A DNA stretch of 64,000 bases from Nostoc sp. 'Peltigera membranacea cyanobiont' 210A (GTDB taxonomy: Bacteria; Cyanobacteriota; Cyanobacteriia; Cyanobacteriales; Nostocaceae): positions 125,589 through 189,588 of the forward strand of contig NZ_NOLJ01000013.1 in the NCBI RefSeq assembly GCF_002246015.1. Reading direction: 5' to 3'. The position numbers were made by a program, and so were the translations under genes. Shown here piece after piece: positions 53,130 to 63,254 of this stretch; the first letter of the stretch is position 1; each line of letters begins with the position of its first letter. The notes below the pieces were generated by a model. That model ran no database searches and was not told where the DNA came from. It saw only the letters and a program-made list of their open reading frames with translations.

Positions 53130-53930
53130 ATGCAAAAACTCCTTTTTAATGACAAAGATAGATTTAGAGCGCAGGCCCTATTCCTTGGTAAAGGTATTAA
53201 TTTACAGACGCTGGAGAATTACGTTTGCTTGGCGAGTATGCCAGTATTGGTTAAAGCCGGTGAAGAAGGCTACGCAGTACTCTTGGGCTATGGTGCAGTT
53301 GTCCTGTTTAATCTTGAGCCTGTAGAAAAGGTAGCCTTTTTGACCAAACTATCCTCTCAAATAAGCGGCCCTTTTACCGACCCGGAAACAGAAGAGGTGG
53401 AAGTCCATCTCAGTATTAGTGAGAGTGAACGAGCTAAGGAAGGAAAAATTTTACTGCATGAATTGAGTATAGAACGCTTGCAAATAGTGGCTGATATTCT
53501 CGCCAAAAGTGTTGTACTGTCTCACTATGAAACCAGCCTAGCGACTGTATTCGATCAAATTGAACCGTTTGCAGCTAGTCTTCAGCGTGAAAACAGGAGT
53601 AGACAACAAAGCCGAGAATTACTGCGTCAACTAGGGACTACCCTATTAGTTCAACATAAGATTGTAGGTCAAGTAGAGATTATCGATAAGCCGGAGTTAC
53701 TCTGGGAATCTCCACAGCTAGAAAACTTATATCTGCGCTTGGAAGATGAATACGAAATCCGTGAGCGTCACCATGCCCTGGAACGTAAACTAGAGCTAAT
53801 TGCCCAAACCGCCCAAACGGTGCTGGAGTTCATGCAGCATAGCAGTAGTCAGCGAGTAGAGTGGTATGTGGTGATTTTGATTGTGGTAGAGGTTTTACTG
53901 TCACTTTATGACATCCTTTTCAAAGGCTAA
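53130..53930 (+). CDS. RMD1/DUF155 family protein, 266 aa
   Basis: The conserved parts of the family are visible: AQALFLGKGINLQTLENYV, YAVLLGYGAVVLFNLEP, and the C-terminal coiled coil (LYLRLEDEYEIRERHHALERKLELIAQTAQTVLE). One membrane helix closes the protein (about 245-262, VVILIVVEVLLSLYDIL). Eukaryotic members sit in mitochondria and support translation or membrane organisation; the bacterial role is unknown. Divergent from the CIA30 gene. Confidence 0.9.
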   Translation: MQKLLFNDKDRFRAQALFLGKGINLQTLENYVCLASMPVLVKAGEEGYAVLLGYGAVVLFNLEPVEKVAFLTKLSSQISGPFTDPETEEVEVHLSISESERAKEGKILLHELSIERLQIVADILAKSVVLSHYETSLATVFDQIEPFAASLQRENRSRQQSRELLRQLGTTLLVQHKIVGQVEIIDKPELLWESPQLENLYLRLEDEYEIRERHHALERKLELIAQTAQTVLEFMQHSSSQRVEWYVVILIVVEVLLSLYDILFKG

Positions 53931-54229
53931 TGCTAAATTTGGGGTTGTGAGGGAGCGATCGCAACTACTCAAAATTCAGTAGTAAAAATCGCTCCTCAGA
54001 GTGACACTATTAATGAATTGCAAGCTCGGCTACGAACGCAAACTAGGCAGAAAAAAGCAGAGATCGCTTTGCTTGATAATGCTAACTTGAAGTATAGCGT
54101 TTCCTAATCACATGAGGTACATCTTAGCCCCCTCTCGAAGAGCGGGGAGGGGGTTGGGGGTGGGGTTCTTGTACCTCACTTAACCGAGAACCGCTATATC
54201 AACTCCTTCTCAAGTCGTATATATCAGAT
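53931..54229. other. Intergenic region with coding-like scrap and repeat
   Basis: Around 53975-54106 the plus strand reads INELQARLRTQTRQKKAEIALLDN, coiled-coil-like but without a plausible start, so possibly a gene remnant. A CCCCCTC...GGGGG dispersed hairpin follows at 54127-54170. Confidence 0.4.
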
Positions 54230-54751
54230 ATGACTAAACAAAATGACCGTACCAAAATTAACTTTAAAAGAATCTTGTTACTTGTTGGACTTGGAGGATT
54301 ACCGCTTGGGATTTTAACTATTTTTATTCAAGTTCCACCAAGCTGTGGCTGTAGTAATAGCAGTAAAAATACAATTGGAAGTTTTATCAGGGCACAACAA
54401 GCATATTTTTCTGAAAAATCAGTTTTTGCTCAATCGTATAGTTTGTTAGAGCTTGGAGATGGAGATGCACCAGCAGCTACAACCTACTATCGATATTCTG
54501 TAGAAATGGGTAAGAATAAGTCATTTATATATGCAACGCCTACAAAAGAGCTACCAACTGATTTATTGAAATTAGGTCTGACAAAAAAGGGTTTTAACAG
54601 CTTTGTAGGTGTAGTTGCTTCCGATAAAACAAACAAAACTACTGTTTCAATAATGTGCCGTTCCGAAAAACAGACTTTAGATAAACCTCCCAAACCTGTT
54701 TTCAAGCAAGCTAAGTTTAGCTGCCCTATCGGTTTTAAAACTATCAACTAA
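54230..54751 (+). CDS. Type IV pilin-like G/H family protein, 173 aa
   Basis: An N-terminal membrane helix (about 14-34, ILLLVGLGGLPLGILTIFI) is followed by the pattern of cyanobacterial pilin G/H proteins: TIGSFIRAQQAYFSEKSVFAQSYSLLELG, TTYYRYSVEMG and a late Cys-containing strand. The classical prepilin cleavage motif (GFTLIE) is missing, so it is probably an anchored relative and not a pilus subunit. CGC near residue 40 could be a lipid or disulfide site. It stands alone between repeat-rich gaps. Confidence 0.75.
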   Translation: MTKQNDRTKINFKRILLLVGLGGLPLGILTIFIQVPPSCGCSNSSKNTIGSFIRAQQAYFSEKSVFAQSYSLLELGDGDAPAATTYYRYSVEMGKNKSFIYATPTKELPTDLLKLGLTKKGFNSFVGVVASDKTNKTTVSIMCRSEKQTLDKPPKPVFKQAKFSCPIGFKTIN

Positions 54752-54931
54752 GATGCGTTGATGGAAATCGCTAATTTTATTTTTTCATTTGTCACAAACT
54801 AATTGATGAACACCTATTTTACAGCAGTCTTTATGTATTTGAACCACATCTATCGTAGGGGCACAGCATTGCTCATACGTGTTAACTTAAGGTGAAAACT
54901 ATATCAGACACGCGTTTTGCAAATCCCTCAC

Positions 54932-55023
54932 GCCCTCATCCCCTAACCCCTTCTCCCAAAGGAGAAGGGGAATTGAATGTCTAGCTCCCCTCTCTCTTGG
55001 GGAGAGGGGCTGGGGGTGAGGGC
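54932..55023. repeat. Large imperfect palindromic repeat (CCCTCA...TGAGGG family)
   Basis: Outer arms gccctcatccccta/ggggtgagggc with inner hairpins cttctcccaaaggagaag and cccctctc/gagagggg; same family as 19247-19343. The rest of the 54752-55174 gap shows no gene. Confidence 0.85.
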
Positions 55024-55174
55024 AAAACATTTTCACCAAGCGGGTTTGGCGTTACAGCTATTTGCGAACAAACCAGCCACAGAAAGAGCTATCTAATAGG
55101 GCTGAAAACACACCACAATGATGAAACCAATTAATATTTGCTCAAGAAAAACTAAAAAACTATCAGTGTTCAAA

Positions 55175-58168
55175 CTACCGGGGAAAGTTACTAACTTCCT
55201 GGCAAACTGGAATACGGATTTGAAACTCCGCTCCCTCGCCGGGTTCTGAAGTGCAAGACAGTGAACCACCATGTTTTTCGGTGACAATTTGGTAGCTAAT
55301 CGACAAGCCCATACCTGTTCCTTTACCCACAGGTTTTGTGGTGAAGAAAGGATCGAACAAGCGTCGGCGAACAGGTTCTGGTATACTCATCCCATTGTCT
55401 GCAATCCGAATTTCGACTTGATGAGCATTAATTTGTTCAGTGTGAATAGTAATAGTTGGAATTTTTATTTGTCCTTGATTGTCTGTTAATGACTCTTCTA
55501 AAGCATCAATCGCATTACTCAACACATTCATAAACACTTGATTTAGCTGTCCTGCATAGCATTCCACTTGGGGCAGATTGCCGTAGTGTTTAATAAGCTC
55601 AATACCCGGACGATCTGACTTTGCTTTGAAGCGATGTTGCAGAATCATCAGGGTACTTTCAATGCCCTCATGAATATTAACGGCTTTAATTTCGGCTTCG
55701 TCCATACGTGAGAAAGTTCGCAGAGAAGCGACAATTTGGCGAATTCGGTCTGCCCCAACCCGCATAGAAGACAGTAGCTTGGGCAAGTCTTCCAGCAGAA
55801 ATTTTAGATCCATCGCCTCTACTTCTTCCTGAATCTCTGGATGGGGAGATGGGTAATGCTTCTGATAAAGTTCCAGCAGTCTCAGCACCTCTTGGGTATA
55901 GGTGTTGGCATGAGTTAGGTTGCCAAAGATAAAATTGACTGGATTGTTGATTTCGTGAGCAACCCCAGCTACCAGTTGCCCTAAGCTTGACATTTTTTCG
56001 GTTTGCACAAGTTGAGCCTGGGTTTGTTGGAGTTTGTGCAGGGATTGTGCAAGTTGTTCAGCTTTTTCTCGTTCGCGCTTTTCGGATGCTTGGAAAGCTT
56101 CATTTTTAGCTTCGAGTTCTTGTGATTTGGCTTCTAGTTGTTGCGAGTAAGCTTGCAGGTTGGTGTAAAGACGGGCGTTGTCGATCGCAATCGAAATTTG
56201 TGCTATCAACAGACTCAGCACATTTACCCGTTCTGGGGTAAAAGCACCAGAAATGAGATTATTTTCCAGGTAAATAATACCAGTAAACTTGCCAGAGTGA
56301 ATTAGCGGCAAACACAAAATTGACTTGGATTGGTAAGTGGTGATATAAGCATCAGCCGCAAAACGAGAGTCTTTAACAGCATTGTCTAAAACCAGATTGT
56401 TTCTGGTTCTTTCGACATAATTTAATAAGGCAACTGGGAGTAAGAGGGAATTGGTTTTCTCCTCTGCATTAATAACAACACTAACCTCTTTACCTACAAC
56501 TATTCCCATTGCTTCTAGCAGCCATCTATTTTCGTGCTTGGCAATAAAGTAACCTTGTTGAGCGCCAGCATTTTCGATAACAATCTTCATCAATTTTTCG
56601 AGCAGGTGAGTTAGCACCATTTCTTCTGACAGCACCTGTGCAGCTTTCATCACTGTCATGAAGTCGAGAATGTGAGCGCCTCCAGTAGTCGTAGAGCTTG
56701 TTTGAATAGTGTGCAGGTAATTCGTTTCTAGTTTTTCTGTGTTTGACCGCAAAATTAATTGCGGATAGCGTGCTGCTAAATCTTTGACTTTAGCAACAGC
56801 ACCCCAATGGCTATAGGCGTAGTAGGCATTAGTCATGTAGATTTGAGCAATCGTTTCTTTACCCCATGACAAATAAAATTTGGCTGTGAGTTCGTGTGCG
56901 ATCGCTTCTTCGTTGATATACTCGTTTTGTTTGGCAAGTGCGATCGCTTTTTCATACATCTCGATCGCTTCGATTTTTTCGCCTAAAACCCGATGCCGTT
57001 CTGCCTCTACCAAATAGAATTTGTGTAAATGATTCATTGGGGCATAATCCGCCCATTTTTGGATTTTTTCTTGATTAGCTTGAACGCGATCGAGGATGGC
57101 CTTTTGCTCTGATTCTTGGGTGTTGGGATACACCGCTAGCCGTACTAAAGAATCGTAAAAATTGAATAGAGGAACAAAGGGCATTCCTACCACTGCATCT
57201 AAATACTTCTCTGCTATAGCGAGATTCTCAATCGCTTCCGAGTAATTTTCAAACCAATAACAAAGCAAAAATTTGTTTAGATATATGTAGCCAACTCCCG
57301 CATTGTCGTTTGCTTGCTGGTGCAGTGGCAACCTTATCTGTTCATCGCAGGCTTCACCCTTGATAAGGCAGGGATTTTCACTTTTTCCAAGTAGATTTAA
57401 GGTAGCCTGCCAATAGATTTCTATATAATTAAGCGCTGTTTCTTGCTTGATTTTATGAATAGCATCTCTGTTTCTTGCTATCTCTCTTTCAAGGACAGTC
57501 AGTTCTTTACCGCTAAAGTAAGCTAAACAGGAGTACTGGAGTAGACAATAGCCTGCATATTCTAAATCTCCTGTCTCCATGCCGCTAGAGTAACCTGACA
57601 GCAAAGGCTCTAAGGTTTCTCTCAGATGCTCTTTCCAATGTCGGATAAATAGATTTACGATGAAAACTGTCTTGGCTTTGATTTCTTGAGCATTTAACTT
57701 TGACACTAGATTTAAAGCCAACTGACCAAATTTATAACCTGAATCAATATCTCCCACAATGGCACAAAGAAGAAAACCATAATTGGCATAAGCAAACCCA
57801 GAAACGGTAGCGTTACCATATTCGACGGATAATTGTACTTGTTTGCACACCGTCAAGGGCAACAGTGCAGGAGCAGCAATATATGCAGGAGCAAAGATAC
57901 TTGACAAAAGTCTAATGGCTGCTAATTTATAGCGATCGCTCATTTGAGGTAGCTCAATTAAATCCTCAATTCGCGTTCCACTCAAAATTGCCGCAGTGTC
58001 CGCCAATCCTTGCCCAATATCTGACGCGTTCGGCTCTTGGGGAAACTCCACCCCTAACAGCTTTAAAACTTGTAGCGCTGTGTTAACCGCTTCTAGCAGC
58101 CTGTTCTGCCCCATATAAGCTTGCATCTGGACTTCATACACTTTAATTTTGTCCAAAAGTATTACCAA
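55175..58168 (-). pseudogene. C-terminal part of a broken giant kinase hybrid (GAF-histidine kinase)
   Basis: About 990 codons continue the homology to the protein coded at 12942-18926: helical TPR-like region, GAF (about 520-670), coiled coil, HisKA (MSSLGQLVAGVAHEINNPVNFI) and HATPase (GKGTGMGLSI). It has no receiver at the end. The frame begins only with a TTG inside the overlap with the N-terminal half, without a proper start, at the position of LLDKIKVYE; the intact relative has about 200 residues more between this point and the AAA part. Deletion plus frame change broke the gene. Expression of a truncated kinase cannot be excluded. Confidence 0.82.
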
Positions 58169-60053
58169 TACAAGCAGCCAGTTTAAGGACTTGTTGCGTT
58201 TCTAATGAGAGTTTGCGAATATTTCTCGCTGTCAGTTCAACCACATTCAGGTCGCTAATGCCGATCGCTTGAATATGTTGAATATCCCACTGCCATACTC
58301 CAGAATGGAAGTTGTATGTTAGCAAGTCTTCTTGGTGTAGGGTTTTCAGCAGTTGCGTTAAGAAGAAAGGGTTCCCCCCGGTTTTATGGAATAGTAATTC
58401 TGCTAGTGGCTGACTATGTTCTATGTGATTCAATGTATCGCCAATTAACGCTTCCACATCCGTTAACTGCAATGATGACAAGATGATGTTATTCACCAAT
58501 GCACCAGAGGATTGAATTTTGGACAAACTCATCATCAATGGATGGGTGGGCGACACTTCATTATCACGATATGCCCCGATTAGTAATAAATATTTGCGCT
58601 CAGTATCGGTCATCAATCGCTCAATTAAGTTCAGTGATGCCGAATCTGCCCACTGTAAGTCATCCAAGAAAACAACTAAGGGATGGTCTTGGTTCGTGAA
58701 TACCCCAATGAATTGCCCAAAAACGCGATTGAAACGATTTTGAGATTCTGCGGCTCCCAGTTGTGTAACAGGTGGCACAGTTCCAATAATTAGTTCGACT
58801 TCTGGAATCACATCAATAATGACTTGCCCGTTTTCTCCCAATGCGGTTAACAGTTTCTCTTTCCACACTTGGATTTGGGCTTCGCTTTCAGTTAGTAATT
58901 GCCCAATCAAAGATTGGAATGCCTGAATCAACGACGTGTATGGAATATTGCGTTTGAATTGGTCAAACTTGCCTGCAATGAAATAACCCCTTGCCCCCAC
59001 AATCGGTTTATGAACTTCATTGACGACACTCGTCTTGCCAATGCCCGAATAACCAGAGACGAGCATAAATTCGCTGCTACCAACTGCTACACGCTCAAAT
59101 GCAGCCATCAATGTTGCTACTTCTGCTTCGCGTCCGTAGAGTTGTTGCCCAATCAAAAAATGCCCAGATTTGTCCTGTCTCCCTGGTACGAAGTTTTCAA
59201 TCTTGCCAATCACTTGAAGTTGAAACAAGCATTCCTCTAAATCCGCTTTCAGTCCCCAAGCGCTTTGATACCGCTCCTCTGCTGTTTTCGCTAACAGTTT
59301 CAAAATAATTGCACTAATCGCCTCTGGCACATCTTCCAGAACACGACACACGGTTTCGCTACAGGGTGCGACTGGCATTTTGGCGATGTGACAGTGAATT
59401 AACTCCATCGGGTCATTAGCATAAAATGGCAGCGTACCTGTTAGCATTTCATACAAGGTGACACCCAACGAATAAAAGTCGGTGCGATAGTCGCACACTC
59501 GGTTCATTCTGCCTGTTTGCTCAGGCGACATATAGGCAAGTGTACCTTCAAGCAAATTAGGATTGCTCAAAGTAGGATTTTCTCGATCGAGGCGCGAGGA
59601 GATACTGAAGTCAATCAGTTTGATTTCCCCTGATTCGGGATTAATTAAAATATTGTGCGGCTTAATATCTTTATGTATAATTTTTTGGGCGTGTAGCTCT
59701 CCTAAAGTCTGTGTCAAATTAATCGCCACCTTGAGAAAAGTAATCAAGGTAGTTTTTTGAGTTGTAATCATTTCTTTGAGCAAGCAACCTGGAATATCTT
59801 CTAATACCAAAGCCAAACCATGCTGATAATTCTTTAACTCGTAGGCTTTAACAATGCCAGGAATTCGCAGGGACTCAATGATTTGATATTCGTGGCGCAG
59901 TCGAGCAATATCTTCTAGGGGTGGATGTTCGCACAGAAGAGTTTTAATCACTACAGGGACATTATCGGTTTCTCGCCGTCCACGATAAATGACGGTTTTA
60001 CTACCGGAGTGAAGGGTTTCGAGGAGTTGATAACCAGATAAAGTTGCTGTCAT
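58143..60053 (-). pseudogene. N-terminal part of a broken giant kinase hybrid (Ser/Thr kinase-AAA)
   Basis: Ser/Thr kinase domain (1-260; HKDIKPHN, DFS instead of DFG, GTLAYMSPEQTGRMNR) and AAA domain (Walker A GYSGIGKT, FLDDLQWADSASLN). The reading frame ends at ACIGNTFGQN, in the place where the intact relative continues with ACIGDKF for another 1200 residues. The ATG 60053 (MTATLSGYQ) matches the family start; an ATG at 60092 is an alternative. A 636-residue kinase-AAA protein could still be made, but sensor and histidine kinase are no longer attached. Confidence 0.82.
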
Positions 60054-60154
60054 TGTTTTTTCTTGCAATATAAGCATTCTTAATATGCCCATGCAAGTTT
60101 AGCTTTGTAACATTTGTAACGAAATTAAAAATTCCAATCAATGATGCCATCGCT

Positions 60155-62377
60155 CTATACTTTGAGGACGCGTTCAGGAGCTTGTTGGCGGATAGGCACT
60201 TGAATTATGAAATTAGTGCCTTCCCCAAGGCTAGAAAAACATAGCAATTTCCCACCATGCTTTTCCGTAATGATTTGGTAGCTGATTGCCATACCCATGC
60301 CTGTTCCTTTGCCTACAGGTTTGGTAGTAAAAAATGGATCGAAGATCCGGCTTTGAACCGATTCTGGCATTCCTTCTGCATTATCAGCGATCGCAATTTC
60401 TATTGATTGTGAATCAACTACTGAAGTGCGGATAGTAATTTGACTGGGATTTTCTTGTATCTGTTGAGAGGTGCGCTTGATGTCTGCTTCATCAAGGGCA
60501 TCCATTGCATTTACCAAAATATTCATCAATACTTGGTTGAGTTGACCAGGATAGCATTCCACTTGCGGCAAGTTGCTATAATCTTTAATAACTTCAATTG
60601 CTGGACGGTCTGGTTTATCTTTAAGGCGGTGTTGCAGAATCAAGAGCGTACTTTCGATACCTTCATGAATATCAACTGTCTTAAATTCCGCTTCATCCAT
60701 ACGCGAAAAATTCCGTAGCGATCGCACAATATTACGAATCCTCTCAGTCCCCATTTTCATTGAAGGCAGTATCTTTTGTAAATCTTCAATGAGAAATTCT
60801 AGATCGATTTCCTCTGCTAATGCTTGAATTTCTGGGTCATGACTAGAATAGCGTTCTTGGTAGAGATAAATCATCTGTAACAAGTTTTGAGTATATTCAT
60901 CCAAGTGAGTAATATTGCCGTGAATAAAGTTGACTGGGTTATTGATTTCATGGGCAATACCTGCCACTAGTTGACCCAGACTAGACATTTTTTCACTTTG
61001 AACTACTTGTGCTTGGGTACGTTGCAATTCACTCAAGGCTGTTTTCAGTTCAACAGTCCGTTGTTCGACTCGCGCTTCTAGTTCTGCATTACTATTTTCT
61101 AAAGCAATAAAGGATTCGCGCAATTGCCCTGCCATGTGATTAAAAGAGTGAGCAAGAGTGTTGAGTTCATCGATATTCCCCTCTTCGAGTGTCTGTTGTA
61201 AATCACCAAATGCTATTGCCTGGGTAGTCTGATTCAAGCGCAAGATAGGATAGGCAATCCAGCGTGAGGTAAATATGCCAATCGTTGTTGCTACTATTAG
61301 CGCCCCAAAACACAGCAGCATACTAATTTGGGTGTTGGCATGGATTTGCGCCATGTAAGTTTTTTCCGGAATACCAACTACCACTAACCAGTCCAAACCA
61401 TATTGGTCTTGCCAAGGTACAATATGCACGTAGAAATTTTCCCCTTGAACATTAACTTTCAGTTTTTGGGTATTGGTAATCGACTGGAAATTTGGAATGC
61501 GCTGCTGAAGCTGCTTGGCAATGTTTTGTACCGCCGGATTGAGGCTATCGATCGCTTTAAGGCGTTTAATTTCGTTATTGACTACGGTAAAAGGCTTTTC
61601 TTGAGCAGAATTGGCAACCAACATACCATCACGCTCCATAATAAAAACTTGTCCAAGGCGGCTGACATTTAATTTTTGTAAAAATTCACTGAGTTTCAAC
61701 AGGTGAATTTCAGCCCCCACAACACCAATCAGTTTTTTGCTGGCATCATAAATCGGACGACCTGCCGATGCCACAATATAAGGAGGATAAGCAGGATCGT
61801 AATAAGTATAAATGCGAACCCAGACAGGTTTACCGGCTTTCACAGGTTCAGTATAGGCAAGTTCATTGACAGTATCCCAAGTACTGGTCGTCATCACTTT
61901 GGTTGGGTTGCCATCATTATCTGTTAAGTAAGTTTTCGTATTTTTCGGCAGACTTGGAGTTTTGATTGCATTATCATCGATTGTCACCGTTTTGCCATCG
62001 TAACGGCCGGCTCCAGTCCCTTCCCCAGTTGCTAGGTTCAAGCTGATAAAAGTTAGGTCATAGGCTTGCATTTCGTGCCAGAAATACTTGCCAACCTTGA
62101 GGCGATCGCGCACATTTAGCAATCCCATGCGAATTGCATCCGCATTTAACTGGATAACTTTATGGGGAATCGACAGGTAAGCATCCAAATGTTGATTGAC
62201 TTCACCACTGGTTCGTTCCATCAACTGATCCGCTAGATCGTTCACCGCTTTCTCGCCATTTTTAAACGACAGATACCCAACCAGTCCCACGATGGCAAAA
62301 ACTTGCAATACGAAAGGAACGATCAGAACAAGCTGTAAAGAAAATGCACGGACTTTGCTAGACGGATGTATCTTCAT
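60155..62377 (-). CDS. Cache-HAMP sensor histidine kinase, 740 aa
   Basis: Membrane sensor kinase. Two membrane helices (about 12-36 and 345-370) enclose a large double-Cache ligand-binding domain (DLTFISLNLATGEGTG, VWVRIYTYYDPAYPPYIVASAGRPIYD). A HAMP segment (RLNQTTQAIAFGDL), coiled coil, HisKA (MSSLGQLVAGIAHEINNPVNFI) and HATPase (DNAEGMP; GKGTGMGMAI) follow. The kinase half is close to those at 11410 and 55175. It stands 102 bp before the broken kinase on the same strand. Ligand unknown; Cache domains often bind amino acids or small acids. Confidence 0.95.
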   Translation of the reverse strand: MKIHPSSKVRAFSLQLVLIVPFVLQVFAIVGLVGYLSFKNGEKAVNDLADQLMERTSGEVNQHLDAYLSIPHKVIQLNADAIRMGLLNVRDRLKVGKYFWHEMQAYDLTFISLNLATGEGTGAGRYDGKTVTIDDNAIKTPSLPKNTKTYLTDNDGNPTKVMTTSTWDTVNELAYTEPVKAGKPVWVRIYTYYDPAYPPYIVASAGRPIYDASKKLIGVVGAEIHLLKLSEFLQKLNVSRLGQVFIMERDGMLVANSAQEKPFTVVNNEIKRLKAIDSLNPAVQNIAKQLQQRIPNFQSITNTQKLKVNVQGENFYVHIVPWQDQYGLDWLVVVGIPEKTYMAQIHANTQISMLLCFGALIVATTIGIFTSRWIAYPILRLNQTTQAIAFGDLQQTLEEGNIDELNTLAHSFNHMAGQLRESFIALENSNAELEARVEQRTVELKTALSELQRTQAQVVQSEKMSSLGQLVAGIAHEINNPVNFIHGNITHLDEYTQNLLQMIYLYQERYSSHDPEIQALAEEIDLEFLIEDLQKILPSMKMGTERIRNIVRSLRNFSRMDEAEFKTVDIHEGIESTLLILQHRLKDKPDRPAIEVIKDYSNLPQVECYPGQLNQVLMNILVNAMDALDEADIKRTSQQIQENPSQITIRTSVVDSQSIEIAIADNAEGMPESVQSRIFDPFFTTKPVGKGTGMGMAISYQIITEKHGGKLLCFSSLGEGTNFIIQVPIRQQAPERVLKV

Positions 62378-63254
62378 GAGTGGTAAATCTTGGTTCGCGC
62401 AGGTCTTGGCTTAACCTAGATTACCCATCACAAACTTCATACTATCAAATATCAGAAAAACCACTTAGTTGTATTTATACTATTTTTAAGATGATTTGTG
62501 CTTCATCTTCCCGAACTTTATCCTCAATCAAGCTCGTTCCTTGCTTCTGCGAACAATATAAATATATCTGTGTCCCGCTATTTGGGATATTTAATGTGAT
62601 TTACTAAGTATTAATATTTAGTAATTAAGTTTACTTACATAAGTTTCAGTAAGAAACATTACTTTAATAATCTTAATAAAATATCAATGTTTTTAATGAT
62701 TTACTATATATAGTAATAAAACTTAAGGTTTTTAGATTCTAAAAACCAAAGAAGACTTTGGGGTGGTGCGATCGCTACAAGCAAGCGTTCATTCCAAAGC
62801 TTATGGTGTACTTCAGCTTGCAGATATTGAATATGGAATTTCTCACTTCCATCAAGTTTTGTCGAAGTACTATCAACCCTAATATAGCAATCCGATTTGA
62901 TTTCTGAATCACTCGTAGAGGTAAGGGACTGGGGACTGGGGACTGGGGACTGGGAAGAAGGAATAAAGGTGTACTGAGTTTTGTTCAAAAATCAAATATG
63001 AGTCCTATAGACATCTCTAAAATAGTATATTTAGTCTTCATCTTGATAACAAGACCCCAAGTTCATCACGCAAGCGCATTAGGTTCTGGGTTTCACAAAA
63101 ATGGATAAAGTCGAGCTTATGCTTCAGAATTTTTCTCATGTTTTGCTTCAAACCACAACCAGCTACACGATCGATACCAAAACAGTTCAAATTTGAACAA
63201 CCAAAATCACCCCCAGTCAACCCGCTAGTACAGTTAAACAAACCGTAGTCCGAG
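62378..63254. other. Long AT-rich gap with heptamer repeat
   Basis: 62570-62720 is very AT-rich. At 62925-62954 four ggggact-type heptamers stand in tandem, a class of short tandem repeat known from heterocystous cyanobacteria. Minus-strand frames at 62704-62988 and 63038-63289 are open but have no family likeness, cross repeats or overlap the WD40 gene; I do not accept them as genes. Confidence 0.5.

Noticed and set aside
62704..62988. 94-codon minus-strand frame
   Set aside because: Its N-terminal part is the ggggact heptamer repeat and the remainder has no recognisable features.
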